A DNA stretch of 17,810 nt, from NCBI GenBank assembly GCA_964403935.1, contig CAYOIB010000055.1, positions 1-17,810 of the forward strand, in the 5' to 3' direction. Positions 7,487-14,072 of the stretch are shown piece after piece. The stretch is from SLLG01 sp964403935 (lineage in GTDB: Bacteria; Verrucomicrobiota; Verrucomicrobiia; Opitutales; Oceanipulchritudinaceae). The position numbers were made by a program, and so were the translations under genes. The notes under the pieces were generated by a model that was given only the letters and a program-made list of their open reading frames with translations, was not told where the DNA came from and did not search any database. Numbering within the stretch: position 1 is the stretch's first letter; every line of letters begins with the position of its first letter.

Positions 7487-9961
7487 TTACTCAAAGGTGA
7501 GAAAACTCTTGTGACGCTTCTGTTGGGCAAAAGTGAGCGGTGGCAGGTTTTCGAACGGACTGTGTTGGGGCATGCTGTAGAGAACGCGTCGAATTTCGGC
7601 GCGAAAATCGATCCAGCGATCCCAGTCGAGATCCGGCGCATGGGCGATCTGGGTGAGGAGACTTCGCCACTCGAGTCGCGCGCGCTCGACGTCACCGGAG
7701 AGGAGATCGTCGCCGAGAAGAGACCCTTTCAAGGCAGGGTTTTCAGCGAGGCGGAGAAGGGTTTCGGAGGCACCGTCGCCGTAATCCTCCGGGATTCCTT
7801 TGCGAAGATAGCCTGAGAAAGTGGCATTTCGATACGTTGTCCGGCAGGTGTCACCGAGGCGGCCCGAGAACGTTTCTTGCTCGCTGAAGCGGTGTCCGGC
7901 GCGCAGGTTGGCGATATCGTAGACGAGTTCGCCGAGGTCATAAGAGCTGTCTTCGAGAGCGGCAGCGATGGCGAGGCCTTCACCGTGGTTGAAAAAGCTG
8001 AAGAGAACACCGCGACGTGTCGGACGGGCATTTTCATCGATCAGTCCGAGCTGGAACCAGGCCTCGGCCGGGGTTCTTGCATGCACGCGTTCGTTCTTGG
8101 GGGGGCTGGAGGCGAAGTGCATGTTGACTTCGACCACGACTGTGCGGCGCGGTGGGTTCAGCAGGGGCCTTCCACTTGGGTCGATAAGGGAGAAGGTTTC
8201 CGCTTCATGGTAATCAAGGCGCCCATAAAAGATGCCATCCCGTTCAACCAGAGCATTCAGCTTTCCGCCCTGAGTGAGTTCGACGAGAAACGGAAGGACG
8301 CGCTTCTCAAGCCGCTCAAGGGTCCAGTGCTTGCGGGATAAATGGCGGGGGGAGCTGCCCAGGCGATCGGCCCGTTTTCGCAAGGCATCCAAGGTCCAGC
8401 GAGTCAGGACCAATTCGCCTTCGGACTCATTCCGCCCGATGCGCGCCAGCGGCACTTCCCTTCCATAACGCTTTCCGTCGATCGTTTCGATCTTGCAGAG
8501 CGAGCCAACGTCAACACCGCCGAGCACCTCAGGATGGGCCAAAGCCGCGGACCATTTTCCCTTGGAATACCAGAGGGCATCGCCCAGCCGAGCGCGCCGG
8601 GGGCTTCGGGTTCGCTCCCATTCGCCCTCCGGGGTTTGGTATTCCTCCACCTCCTGATGCCGAACAGGAACGGGCACTTCCTCGTGGCGCGAGCCCTCGC
8701 GTTGAAAGGTGTCCAGTCCGAGGGGAACGCGTTGCGGGCTAAATAGGCGTTCGGTGACGGCGCGTGCGGCCGCGATTGGGTCTTTCTTCCGAAGACTGGC
8801 GGAATGCATCACCGCGATCAGGCTGGGCCAGTCGATCTGGGCCGAGCGACGCAGGTTCAGGGGCCGACCTTCGCTGAGTCGGGGCTTGCCCGGAGCAACG
8901 AGGATGAAGCCTTTCTTGTCCAACCCGCGCCGTCCGGCACGTCCAAACATCTGGAGAAGCTCGTCGGGTCGGACAAGGTGGGTTCCATCGCCCACGCGGT
9001 ATTCGTTGTCCGTCACAAAGACGCTGCGCATGGAAAAATTGATACCGGCGGATAGCCCCATCGTGGCGACCACAACCCGAAGTTGACCGGCCTTGGCCAA
9101 GGGCTCGACCAGCCCGGCCCGTTGCCTGTAGTCCAGTCCACTGTGATGAAATGCCACCCGTGCCTTCAGCAGGCGGGCCAGGCGGTCCCCGGCAAGTTGC
9201 TCTTGAGCTGGCGTGAGAATGAGCGGATCCTTCTCCGGGAGTGCCCGGGCCAGCTCGGTTGCCAAGGTCTCGGCGGCCCGTCGGCGAGGCGCGAAAGCGA
9301 GCAGGGGGGCCATGCCAGCGGCGAGCGCTTTGGCGACAGCACGTACCCAAGACCCCCGGATGGATGCGGGTACGCCGCGTTCTGGAAGCGCCTCGATCGA
9401 TACTTCATCGAGCGGAACAGGGCGTTCGTGATGTTCGATGAGATCAACGGTTCGCCCTTGACGACGCAGCCAATCCGCGACCGCGGCAGGGTTCCCCACG
9501 GAGCCACTCAGGAGAAGGAGTTGGGTGGTCGGCGGGGCGAGGGCCAGAACAAGCTCGTAGTTGACGCCACGGGATTCATGCCCGAGCATTTGATACTCAT
9601 CTACCACCAGGAGGTCGGGTCCGCGTCCGTTGAGGAATCGATGTTTTTGTGTTTCAAGGGTGGCCACCACCACTTGGGCCTCAAGGTTCTCAACGATGTC
9701 CCCTGTCACGATGCCAACGTTCCAACGCTTGGCTTCCCACTCCAATCGTTTGTCATTGGCGAGAGCGCGGGTGGGAACGGTGTAGACGGCATTCTTCCGA
9801 AAGCCAGACTCGATCAAGGTCTCGAAGATGAAGGTTTTGCCAGCGCCGGTGGGTGCGTGCACGACGACATCCCGTCCATCCTTGAGCGCGCGGATAGCGG
9901 CCTGCTGCCAGACATCGGGAAGGCGAAGGTTGATTGCGAGGGGGTCGGGGGTGTCGATCAC
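7487..9961 (-). CDS. Ski2-like superfamily 2 DEAD/DEAH-box helicase
   Basis: This 824-aa ATP-dependent nucleic-acid helicase is probably cytoplasmic. Motifs in order: I APTGAGKT (36-43), Ia VPTRALAND (62-70), II DEYQ (121-124), III SGSVGN (152-157), V VVVATMGLSAGINF (about 297-309) and VI QMFGRAGRRG (337-346). The motif V/VI form and overall layout resemble Ski2/Mtr4/Hel308-like proteins. Motif II reads DEYQ rather than DEVH or DEAH. The roughly 450 residues after the core are not a domain I recognise and may hold accessory or specificity modules. The start is GTG at 9961, which overlaps the stop of the ABC ATPase gene (GTGA), so translation is probably coupled. Whether the substrate is RNA or DNA cannot be told from the sequence; RNA is a mild preference by family. 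Confidence 0.9.
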   Translation of the reverse strand: MIDTPDPLAINLRLPDVWQQAAIRALKDGRDVVVHAPTGAGKTFIFETLIESGFRKNAVYTVPTRALANDKRLEWEAKRWNVGIVTGDIVENLEAQVVVATLETQKHRFLNGRGPDLLVVDEYQMLGHESRGVNYELVLALAPPTTQLLLLSGSVGNPAAVADWLRRQGRTVDLIEHHERPVPLDEVSIEALPERGVPASIRGSWVRAVAKALAAGMAPLLAFAPRRRAAETLATELARALPEKDPLILTPAQEQLAGDRLARLLKARVAFHHSGLDYRQRAGLVEPLAKAGQLRVVVATMGLSAGINFSMRSVFVTDNEYRVGDGTHLVRPDELLQMFGRAGRRGLDKKGFILVAPGKPRLSEGRPLNLRRSAQIDWPSLIAVMHSASLRKKDPIAAARAVTERLFSPQRVPLGLDTFQREGSRHEEVPVPVRHQEVEEYQTPEGEWERTRSPRRARLGDALWYSKGKWSAALAHPEVLGGVDVGSLCKIETIDGKRYGREVPLARIGRNESEGELVLTRWTLDALRKRADRLGSSPRHLSRKHWTLERLEKRVLPFLVELTQGGKLNALVERDGIFYGRLDYHEAETFSLIDPSGRPLLNPPRRTVVVEVNMHFASSPPKNERVHARTPAEAWFQLGLIDENARPTRRGVLFSFFNHGEGLAIAAALEDSSYDLGELVYDIANLRAGHRFSEQETFSGRLGDTCRTTYRNATFSGYLRKGIPEDYGDGASETLLRLAENPALKGSLLGDDLLSGDVERARLEWRSLLTQIAHAPDLDWDRWIDFRAEIRRVLYSMPQHSPFENLPPLTFAQQKRHKSFLTFE

Positions 9962-10827
9962 AGACGGGGGGCGGCTGCCATCAGCTCGCGTGTGTAAGGG
10001 TGGAAGGCGTGGCGATAGAGTTGGTCGGCAGGCCCGCGTTCAACAATTTCGCCCCGTCGCATGACAAGGATCTCGTCGCTGATGTTCTCCACGACTGCCA
10101 GATCGTGCGCGATAAAAAGTAGAGTCAGCCCGAGTTCCTGGCGGAGTTTCTTCAGGAGGTTGATGATCTGGGCCTGCACAGAGACATCCAGCGCGCTGAC
10201 AGGTTCGTCGCAGATGAGCAACTCGGGCTGGACAGCGAGGGCGCGGGCGATGCCGACGCGCTGGCGTTGACCTCCGCTCAACTCCGAGGGAAAGCGATGC
10301 CGATACTCGCCGGGATTCAGCCCAACTTGGTCGAGGAGGGCATTGATTCGTTCCATGCGCTTGTTTCCTCGGCAGGAGGGTTCGTGAATCATAAACGGCT
10401 CAGAAAGGATTTGGGCCACGGTTCGGCGTGGATTGAGCGAGGTGTATGGATCCTGAAAAACCATCTGGATGCGCTTCCGCCATGGCATGACCTGACGCTG
10501 GGACAGGTGGGTGAGGTCTGTCTCCTCATAAATGATGCGGCCGCCAGTCGGGGGGACCAGCTTGACAAGGCACCGTGCAAGGGTGCTTTTCCCCGAGCCG
10601 CTTTCGCCGACAAGCCCGACGACAGAGCCTTTCGAGATTTGGAAGGAGACGCCGCGCACCGCCCGGATCGGGTTTCCGGCAGTGCCTGGATACGTCACCT
10701 CCAGGCCTTCGACTTTGAGAAGAGGCGTTCCTGGCTGGTCGGACGTTTTGCGTTCACCCATGGTTGTTGAGAACATCGGGGTCCGGCTCTGGCGGCACAG
10801 GCATTCCCCCTGGAGGATTGTTCCCAT
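9958..10827 (-). CDS. ABC transporter ATP-binding protein, oligopeptide/dipeptide (OppF/DppF) type
   Basis: This is the ATPase subunit of a peptide- or nickel-type importer, on the cytoplasmic face of the membrane. Counting from the ATG at 10827 (289 aa): Walker A GESGSGKST (74-82), Q-loop in VFQDPYTSLNP, signature LSGGQ (183-187), Walker B LLICDE (203-208) and H-loop His241. VFQDPYTSLNPRRTV and HPYTRELMAAAP are typical of the Opp/Dpp/Nik group. The protein stops right after that segment, so the Cys-containing C-terminal extension common in this family is missing. The start is uncertain: the frame is open to a GTG at 10866. I prefer 10827 because GAGG lies seven bases upstream; Met codons at 10776 and 10761 are also possible. 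No permease, binding protein or partner ATPase is adjacent, so it is an orphan here. It overlaps the downstream helicase gene by 4 nt. Confidence 0.88.
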   Translation of the reverse strand: MGTILQGECLCRQSRTPMFSTTMGERKTSDQPGTPLLKVEGLEVTYPGTAGNPIRAVRGVSFQISKGSVVGLVGESGSGKSTLARCLVKLVPPTGGRIIYEETDLTHLSQRQVMPWRKRIQMVFQDPYTSLNPRRTVAQILSEPFMIHEPSCRGNKRMERINALLDQVGLNPGEYRHRFPSELSGGQRQRVGIARALAVQPELLICDEPVSALDVSVQAQIINLLKKLRQELGLTLLFIAHDLAVVENISDEILVMRRGEIVERGPADQLYRHAFHPYTRELMAAAPRL

Positions 10828-10976
10828 GAATCTGCCTCGTCTGCCCATGCCAGCAAGTCGAATCACTGAAGAGCGCGGGCGGTTAATGGAGACTGGATTT
10901 GCTGGGCGCTGCCTACTTGCTTCCGTTCGAATTTAGGGTTTTGCCAGATGGCCGCCAGACGCTTTGTCTCCGGGCT

Positions 10977-11804
10977 ATGGAATTGATTTTCCTCGGTACA
11001 GGCACGTCTCAGGGCGTTCCGATGATTGCACACGATGGACCGGATCCCGATCTCAATGATCAGCGGAACTGGCGCACCCGCACGAGCGTGCATGTTGTCT
11101 TGAACGGGCACCGCATCCAAGTCGATGCGGCCCCGGAGTTCCGCCTCCAGTGTGTCTGGAATCGGATCCCGGCGGTCGATACCTTCATTCTGACCCATGG
11201 GCATGCCGACCATGTCCTGGGCATGGATGACCTGCGGCGCTTCATCGATTTGCGGGAAGGCCGGGCCTTGCCGGTTTACAGCACCGAAGAGGGGCTTTCC
11301 CGGATTCGGGAGATCTATCCTTATGCGATTCGAGACCGGCCTGAATTCAAGGGGTACCCCGCCTTCCGGCCACTCCTGATGCCACAGACGCTTGAGCTGG
11401 ATGGAGGCAGGATCCACTCCGTTCGGCTGCCGCATGGGCGGGTCGAGGTTCTTGGGCTGGTCTTTGAAGAGGATTCAACGGGAGCGCGCTTGGTCTACTA
11501 CACCGATTGCAAACGGGTTCCTGATGAGGCTGTTGCCCTTGCCCGGGGAGCGGATGTCGTTGTCCTCGATGCGCTTCGCCCGGCACCCCACCCGACGCAC
11601 ATGAACACAGAGGAGGCCCTCGACGCGGCCGCTCGGATCGGTGCCAGATACACTTACTTTACCCACATGGCACACTTGGTGGACCACGCGCGGGATGGAG
11701 CGCTTTTACCTCCCACAGTCGAGTATGCGCACGACGGGCTTCGGATTGAAGTCGAATCCGCTCAGAGAGGGCAGGCTTGCCCAGAAGGCCTTACTTCGAA
11801 GTAG
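10977..11804 (+). CDS. Metallo-beta-lactamase-fold hydrolase, PhnP-like
   Basis: This 275-aa metal-dependent hydrolase is probably a cytoplasmic phosphodiesterase. The N-terminus MELIFLGTGTSQGVP is characteristic of the PhnP (phosphoribosyl cyclic phosphodiesterase) branch. Metal ligands are visible: THGHADH (His74, His76, Asp78, His79), His153 (LPHG), Asp177 (YYTDCKR) and His230 (YFTHMAH). No phn genes are near, so a phosphonate role is not implied and the substrate is unknown. The frame is open back to 10899, but the 26 extra residues are unlike the family, so the ATG at 10977 is chosen; it has no clear Shine-Dalgarno sequence. Its last 14 bases overlap the end of the convergent accA. It diverges from the ABC ATPase gene across about 150 bp. 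Confidence 0.9.
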   Translation: MELIFLGTGTSQGVPMIAHDGPDPDLNDQRNWRTRTSVHVVLNGHRIQVDAAPEFRLQCVWNRIPAVDTFILTHGHADHVLGMDDLRRFIDLREGRALPVYSTEEGLSRIREIYPYAIRDRPEFKGYPAFRPLLMPQTLELDGGRIHSVRLPHGRVEVLGLVFEEDSTGARLVYYTDCKRVPDEAVALARGADVVVLDALRPAPHPTHMNTEEALDAAARIGARYTYFTHMAHLVDHARDGALLPPTVEYAHDGLRIEVESAQRGQACPEGLTSK

Positions 11805-12813
11805 CGGCGGCAGTTGCCTGCTTGCGTGCCGGGGCCGCTTTGGATGAAGCATCTTCGATGAACATGCCCATCGTCCGGTACTTCTGGTATCGGGCTTCAA
11901 GGCGATCATCCGAAGAAAGGGCTTGGATCTCACCGAGATGGCGTTCGAGGGCATCGCGGACGTTGGCGGTCGCCTTCTCGATGTCCCGGTGGGCACCGCC
12001 CATCGGTTCCGGTACGACCTCATCGGCAATCCCTTGTTCCTGAAGTTCGCGCGCGCCAATTTTCAGGGCGTTGGCTGCCGCTTCGGAAAACTGCCGATCA
12101 CGCCAGAGGATGGCGGCGCAGCCTTCCGGCGGAATGACAGAATAGTAGGCGTATTCCAGCACCAGCAGACGGTCGACCACGGCAATGCCCAAGGCTCCTC
12201 CGCTTCCACCTTCGCCTAAAATGACCCCGATTATCGGTGTATCGAGGGTGGACATATCGCGAAGGTTGCGCGCGATGGCTTCGGAGACATGGCGTTCCTC
12301 GGAACCGACGCCAGCGTAGGCGGCCTTCGTATCGATGAGGCTGATCACTGGCATCCGAAACTTTTCCGCCGTTTTCATAAGCCGGAGTGCTTTGCGATAG
12401 CCCTCGGGATGTGGCATACCAAAATTGCGGTGGAGGTTCTCCTTCACGTCGCGGCCCTTTTGTTGGGCGATGACCATGACGGGTGACTTGTTGAACCAGG
12501 CGACACCGCCGATCAGAGCTTGGTCGTCACCAAATGTGCGGTCGCCGTGCATTTCCTCGAACCCTTCAAAGATCCGGTGAATGTAGTCGAGGCTGTAGGG
12601 GCGCTTCGGATGGCGAGCCAACTGAACACGCTGCCACGGCGTCAGGCTGCTATAGATGCGGCGTTTGGTCTCTTCAATCCGTTGCTCGATCGCCGCCACC
12701 TCCACAGAGACGTCGAAATCCTGCTCGGCCGAAGCTGTCTGCAATTCGGAAAGCCGATGTTGCAGGTCCCGCAATGGCTTCTCGAAATCCAGCGTGAACT
12801 CAGTTTTCTCCAT
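11791..12813 (-). CDS. accA: Acetyl-CoA carboxylase carboxyltransferase subunit alpha
   Basis: This is the alpha subunit of the carboxyltransferase half of acetyl-CoA carboxylase, which with AccD makes malonyl-CoA for fatty-acid synthesis. From MEKTEF (340 aa), a helical N-terminal region with RPYSLDYI and HGDRTFGDD is followed by the crotonase-like core: QQKGRD (118-122), RNFGMPHPEGYRKALRLM (129-146), GEGGSGGALG (200-209), SVIPPEGCAAILW and PEPMGGAHRD. The usually near-invariant loop IDTPGAYPG reads IDTKAAYAG (160-168), with Lys163, Ala164 and Ala167 replacing Pro, Gly and Pro. The C-terminal tail is Ala/Lys-rich. The start could be the ATG at 12822 (three more residues); 12813 is preferred because MEK is the usual beginning and because a predicted promoter would start transcription just upstream. 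No accD is nearby. Its 3' end overlaps the convergent hydrolase gene by 14 bp. Confidence 0.95.
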   Translation of the reverse strand: MEKTEFTLDFEKPLRDLQHRLSELQTASAEQDFDVSVEVAAIEQRIEETKRRIYSSLTPWQRVQLARHPKRPYSLDYIHRIFEGFEEMHGDRTFGDDQALIGGVAWFNKSPVMVIAQQKGRDVKENLHRNFGMPHPEGYRKALRLMKTAEKFRMPVISLIDTKAAYAGVGSEERHVSEAIARNLRDMSTLDTPIIGVILGEGGSGGALGIAVVDRLLVLEYAYYSVIPPEGCAAILWRDRQFSEAAANALKIGARELQEQGIADEVVPEPMGGAHRDIEKATANVRDALERHLGEIQALSSDDRLEARYQKYRTMGMFIEDASSKAAPARKQATAAATSK

Positions 12814-12825
12814 GAAAAGCATCCG

Positions 12826-12855
12826 ACATTACGGCCCGCGGGGAGGACCTGTCAA
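12826..12855 (-). promoter_or_regulatory. Possible accA promoter (TTGACA / TAATGT)
   Basis: Read on the minus strand, a perfect TTGACA (12855-12850) is followed after 18 bp by TAATGT (12831-12826), a weak -10. Transcription would begin close to the accA ATG at 12813, giving a very short leader, which fits the absence of a Shine-Dalgarno sequence. This is inference from hexamers only. Confidence 0.35.
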
Positions 12856-12987
12856 CGACGCAGGGAACTACGGGCCTCGCCTGTCTTTTATGGCTTTGGG
12901 GCGTTCTTTTTGGATGATCGCGACTTCACGCTTTGCAAAGCAGGCTCGCTTGCCCACTGTGGGGTCTTCGGTCCCATTCCCGATTGC

Positions 12988-13283
12988 ATGAATTACGACC
13001 CTGATACGATCCCGGCAAACGAACTTGGACGCGGTAACCTGTTTCGCGTCGACGCAACCAAGCCTGCGGGTTTCTGGCTGCGGGTNNNNNNNNNNNNNNN
13101 NNNNNNNNNNNNNNNNNNNNNNNNNNNNNNNNNNNNNNNNNNNNNNNNNNNNNNNNNNNNNNNNNNNNNNNNNNNNNNNNNNNNNTCTGCCTTGTCGCTG
13201 TTATATGGGTGGCCTTTCATCCACGGAAGCGGGGGCTTCACGACCTGCTGGCACAGTCCTACGTCGTCGAAAAAGGAAGATGA
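12988..13283 (+). CDS. RDD-family membrane protein, split by an assembly gap
   Basis: Two pieces of one gene flank the N run at 13086-13185. The 5' piece (12988-13085) encodes 32 residues ending TKPAGFWLR, which matches the start of an RDD domain (AGFWRR-type motif before the first membrane helix). The 3' piece (13188-13283) encodes LVAVIWVAFHPRKRGLHDLL then AQSYVVEKGR, the typical RDD ending: a membrane helix, a basic KRGLHD motif and a VVV-like strand. RDD proteins are small multi-span membrane proteins; some are linked to ion transport, but the function here is unknown. The two pieces are in different frames if exactly 100 N are assumed, so the N count is only a placeholder. The stop overlaps the coaC start (ATGA). 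The join is inferred, not seen; a different gene arrangement inside the gap is possible. Confidence 0.72.
13086..13185. other. 100-N scaffold gap of unknown true length
   Basis: This is exactly 100 N. Unlike the gap in trpB, the two flanks share no overlapping sequence, so real bases are missing, probably the middle of the RDD-protein gene. Confidence 0.95.
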
Positions 13284-13849
13284 ACAACGCGTTTCGAGGG
13301 AAGACGATCGTCTTGGGCGTGACCGGCTCGATCGCCGCTTACAAGGCAGCTGATATTGCAAGCGCTTTGGTGAAGCGTGAGGCGGAGGTTTATGTGGTCA
13401 TGACTGAAGCCGCGACCCGCTTTGTTTCCCCAATGACTTTGCGGACGCTGAGCCGGAATCCGGTATCGGTGAACCTGTGGGACGAGGAGCATGGGTGGCA
13501 TCCAGGGCATATCGATCTGGCCGATCGGGCGGACCTTCTCATGGTCGCTCCAGCAACGGCAAACTGCCTCGCCCGGTTTGCCCACGGTTTCGCTGATGAC
13601 CTGCTTTCGTGTGTCTATCTGGCTACGCGAGCGCCCGTTATTCTGGCACCGGCGATGAATTCCAAGATGCTGGATCACGCCGCGACCCAGACGAATCTTC
13701 AGGTGCTCCTCCGTCGAGGGCATGCCGTGGTGGATCCCGCTTGCGGGATGTTGGCCTGCGGCTACGAAGGGAAGGGGAAGCTCGCCTTGGTGGACGATAT
13801 TGTGAACGCCGCCGAGCGCGTCCTCTCGGAAAATCAGGGGGCTCGCTGA
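13280..13849 (+). CDS. coaC: Phosphopantothenoylcysteine decarboxylase (CoaC-only flavoprotein)
   Basis: This 189-aa FMN-dependent enzyme decarboxylates 4'-phosphopantothenoylcysteine to 4'-phosphopantetheine in CoA synthesis. Visible motifs: the FMN-binding start VTGSIAAYKAAD (14-25), the catalytic His77 in GHIDLADRAD, PATAN (91-95), PAMN (124-127) and the substrate-clamp Cys160 in LACGYEGKGKL. All match the CoaC half of bacterial CoaBC. The protein ends right after this domain, at TGA 13847-13849, and the next 223 bp encode nothing like CoaB (the synthetase half). It therefore looks like a true single-domain CoaC rather than a broken fusion, though loss of the second half cannot be excluded. 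The ATG at 13280 overlaps the RDD-protein stop and has AAAGGA just upstream, suggesting coupled translation. Related UbiX/EpiD-like flavoproteins are less likely given the PAMN and Cys motifs. Confidence 0.92.
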   Translation: MNNAFRGKTIVLGVTGSIAAYKAADIASALVKREAEVYVVMTEAATRFVSPMTLRTLSRNPVSVNLWDEEHGWHPGHIDLADRADLLMVAPATANCLARFAHGFADDLLSCVYLATRAPVILAPAMNSKMLDHAATQTNLQVLLRRGHAVVDPACGMLACGYEGKGKLALVDDIVNAAERVLSENQGAR

Positions 13850-13973
13850 ATTCCGCCGCGCATGGGTCGAGGCGGCGGGCGGGTGTCAGATTTTCAGTTT
13901 CTACAGATCCGCTTAAGCTACGGATTAGGCTGGCTCAATTGTAGGGCACAAAAGAACGGGAAGGTGGACCGGT

Positions 13974-14013
13974 GCCTGCCGCAAGTCTTGATTCTGATCA
14001 AGGCGGGGCGGGC
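13974..14013 (+). other. GC-rich stem-loop upstream of nrdJ
   Basis: An inner hairpin CTTGAT-TCTG-ATCAAG (13987-14002) is extended by CCGC (13979-13982) pairing with GCGG (14003-14006), across a one-sided bulge AAGT, and possibly by GCC with GGC beyond. It lies 125 bp after the coaC stop and about 60 bp before the nrdJ ATG. It is followed by CTCCTTTGTGG, a poor U-tract. It could be a weak terminator for the coaC transcript or a leader structure of nrdJ. It does not match the conserved core of a cobalamin riboswitch. Confidence 0.4.
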
Positions 14014-14072
14014 TCCTTTGTGGCAGAATCGACTCGTCTCGAGCATCCATCCTAACCTCAGATTTCCCGATT

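Noticed and set aside
7487..9961. Several long plus-strand ORFs (for example 9083-9997) opposite the helicase gene
   Set aside because: They are antisense shadows of a well-supported helicase with all core motifs; their products show no recognisable family.
11769..11782. GGGCA-GGCT-TGCCC hairpin as a terminator between the convergent hydrolase gene and accA
   Set aside because: It has a short 5-bp stem inside coding sequence, without a T-tract on either side.
12520..12987. Plus-strand ORF opposite accA running into the RDD gene as one protein
   Set aside because: The part over accA is an antisense shadow; only the segment from ATG 12988 resembles an RDD protein.
13940..14010. Cobalamin riboswitch upstream of nrdJ
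   Set aside because: Only GGGAAGG resembles the core; the CCCGC-ACTGT block and the GACC-GCC block are absent, and such riboswitches usually control B12-independent isozymes rather than nrdJ.
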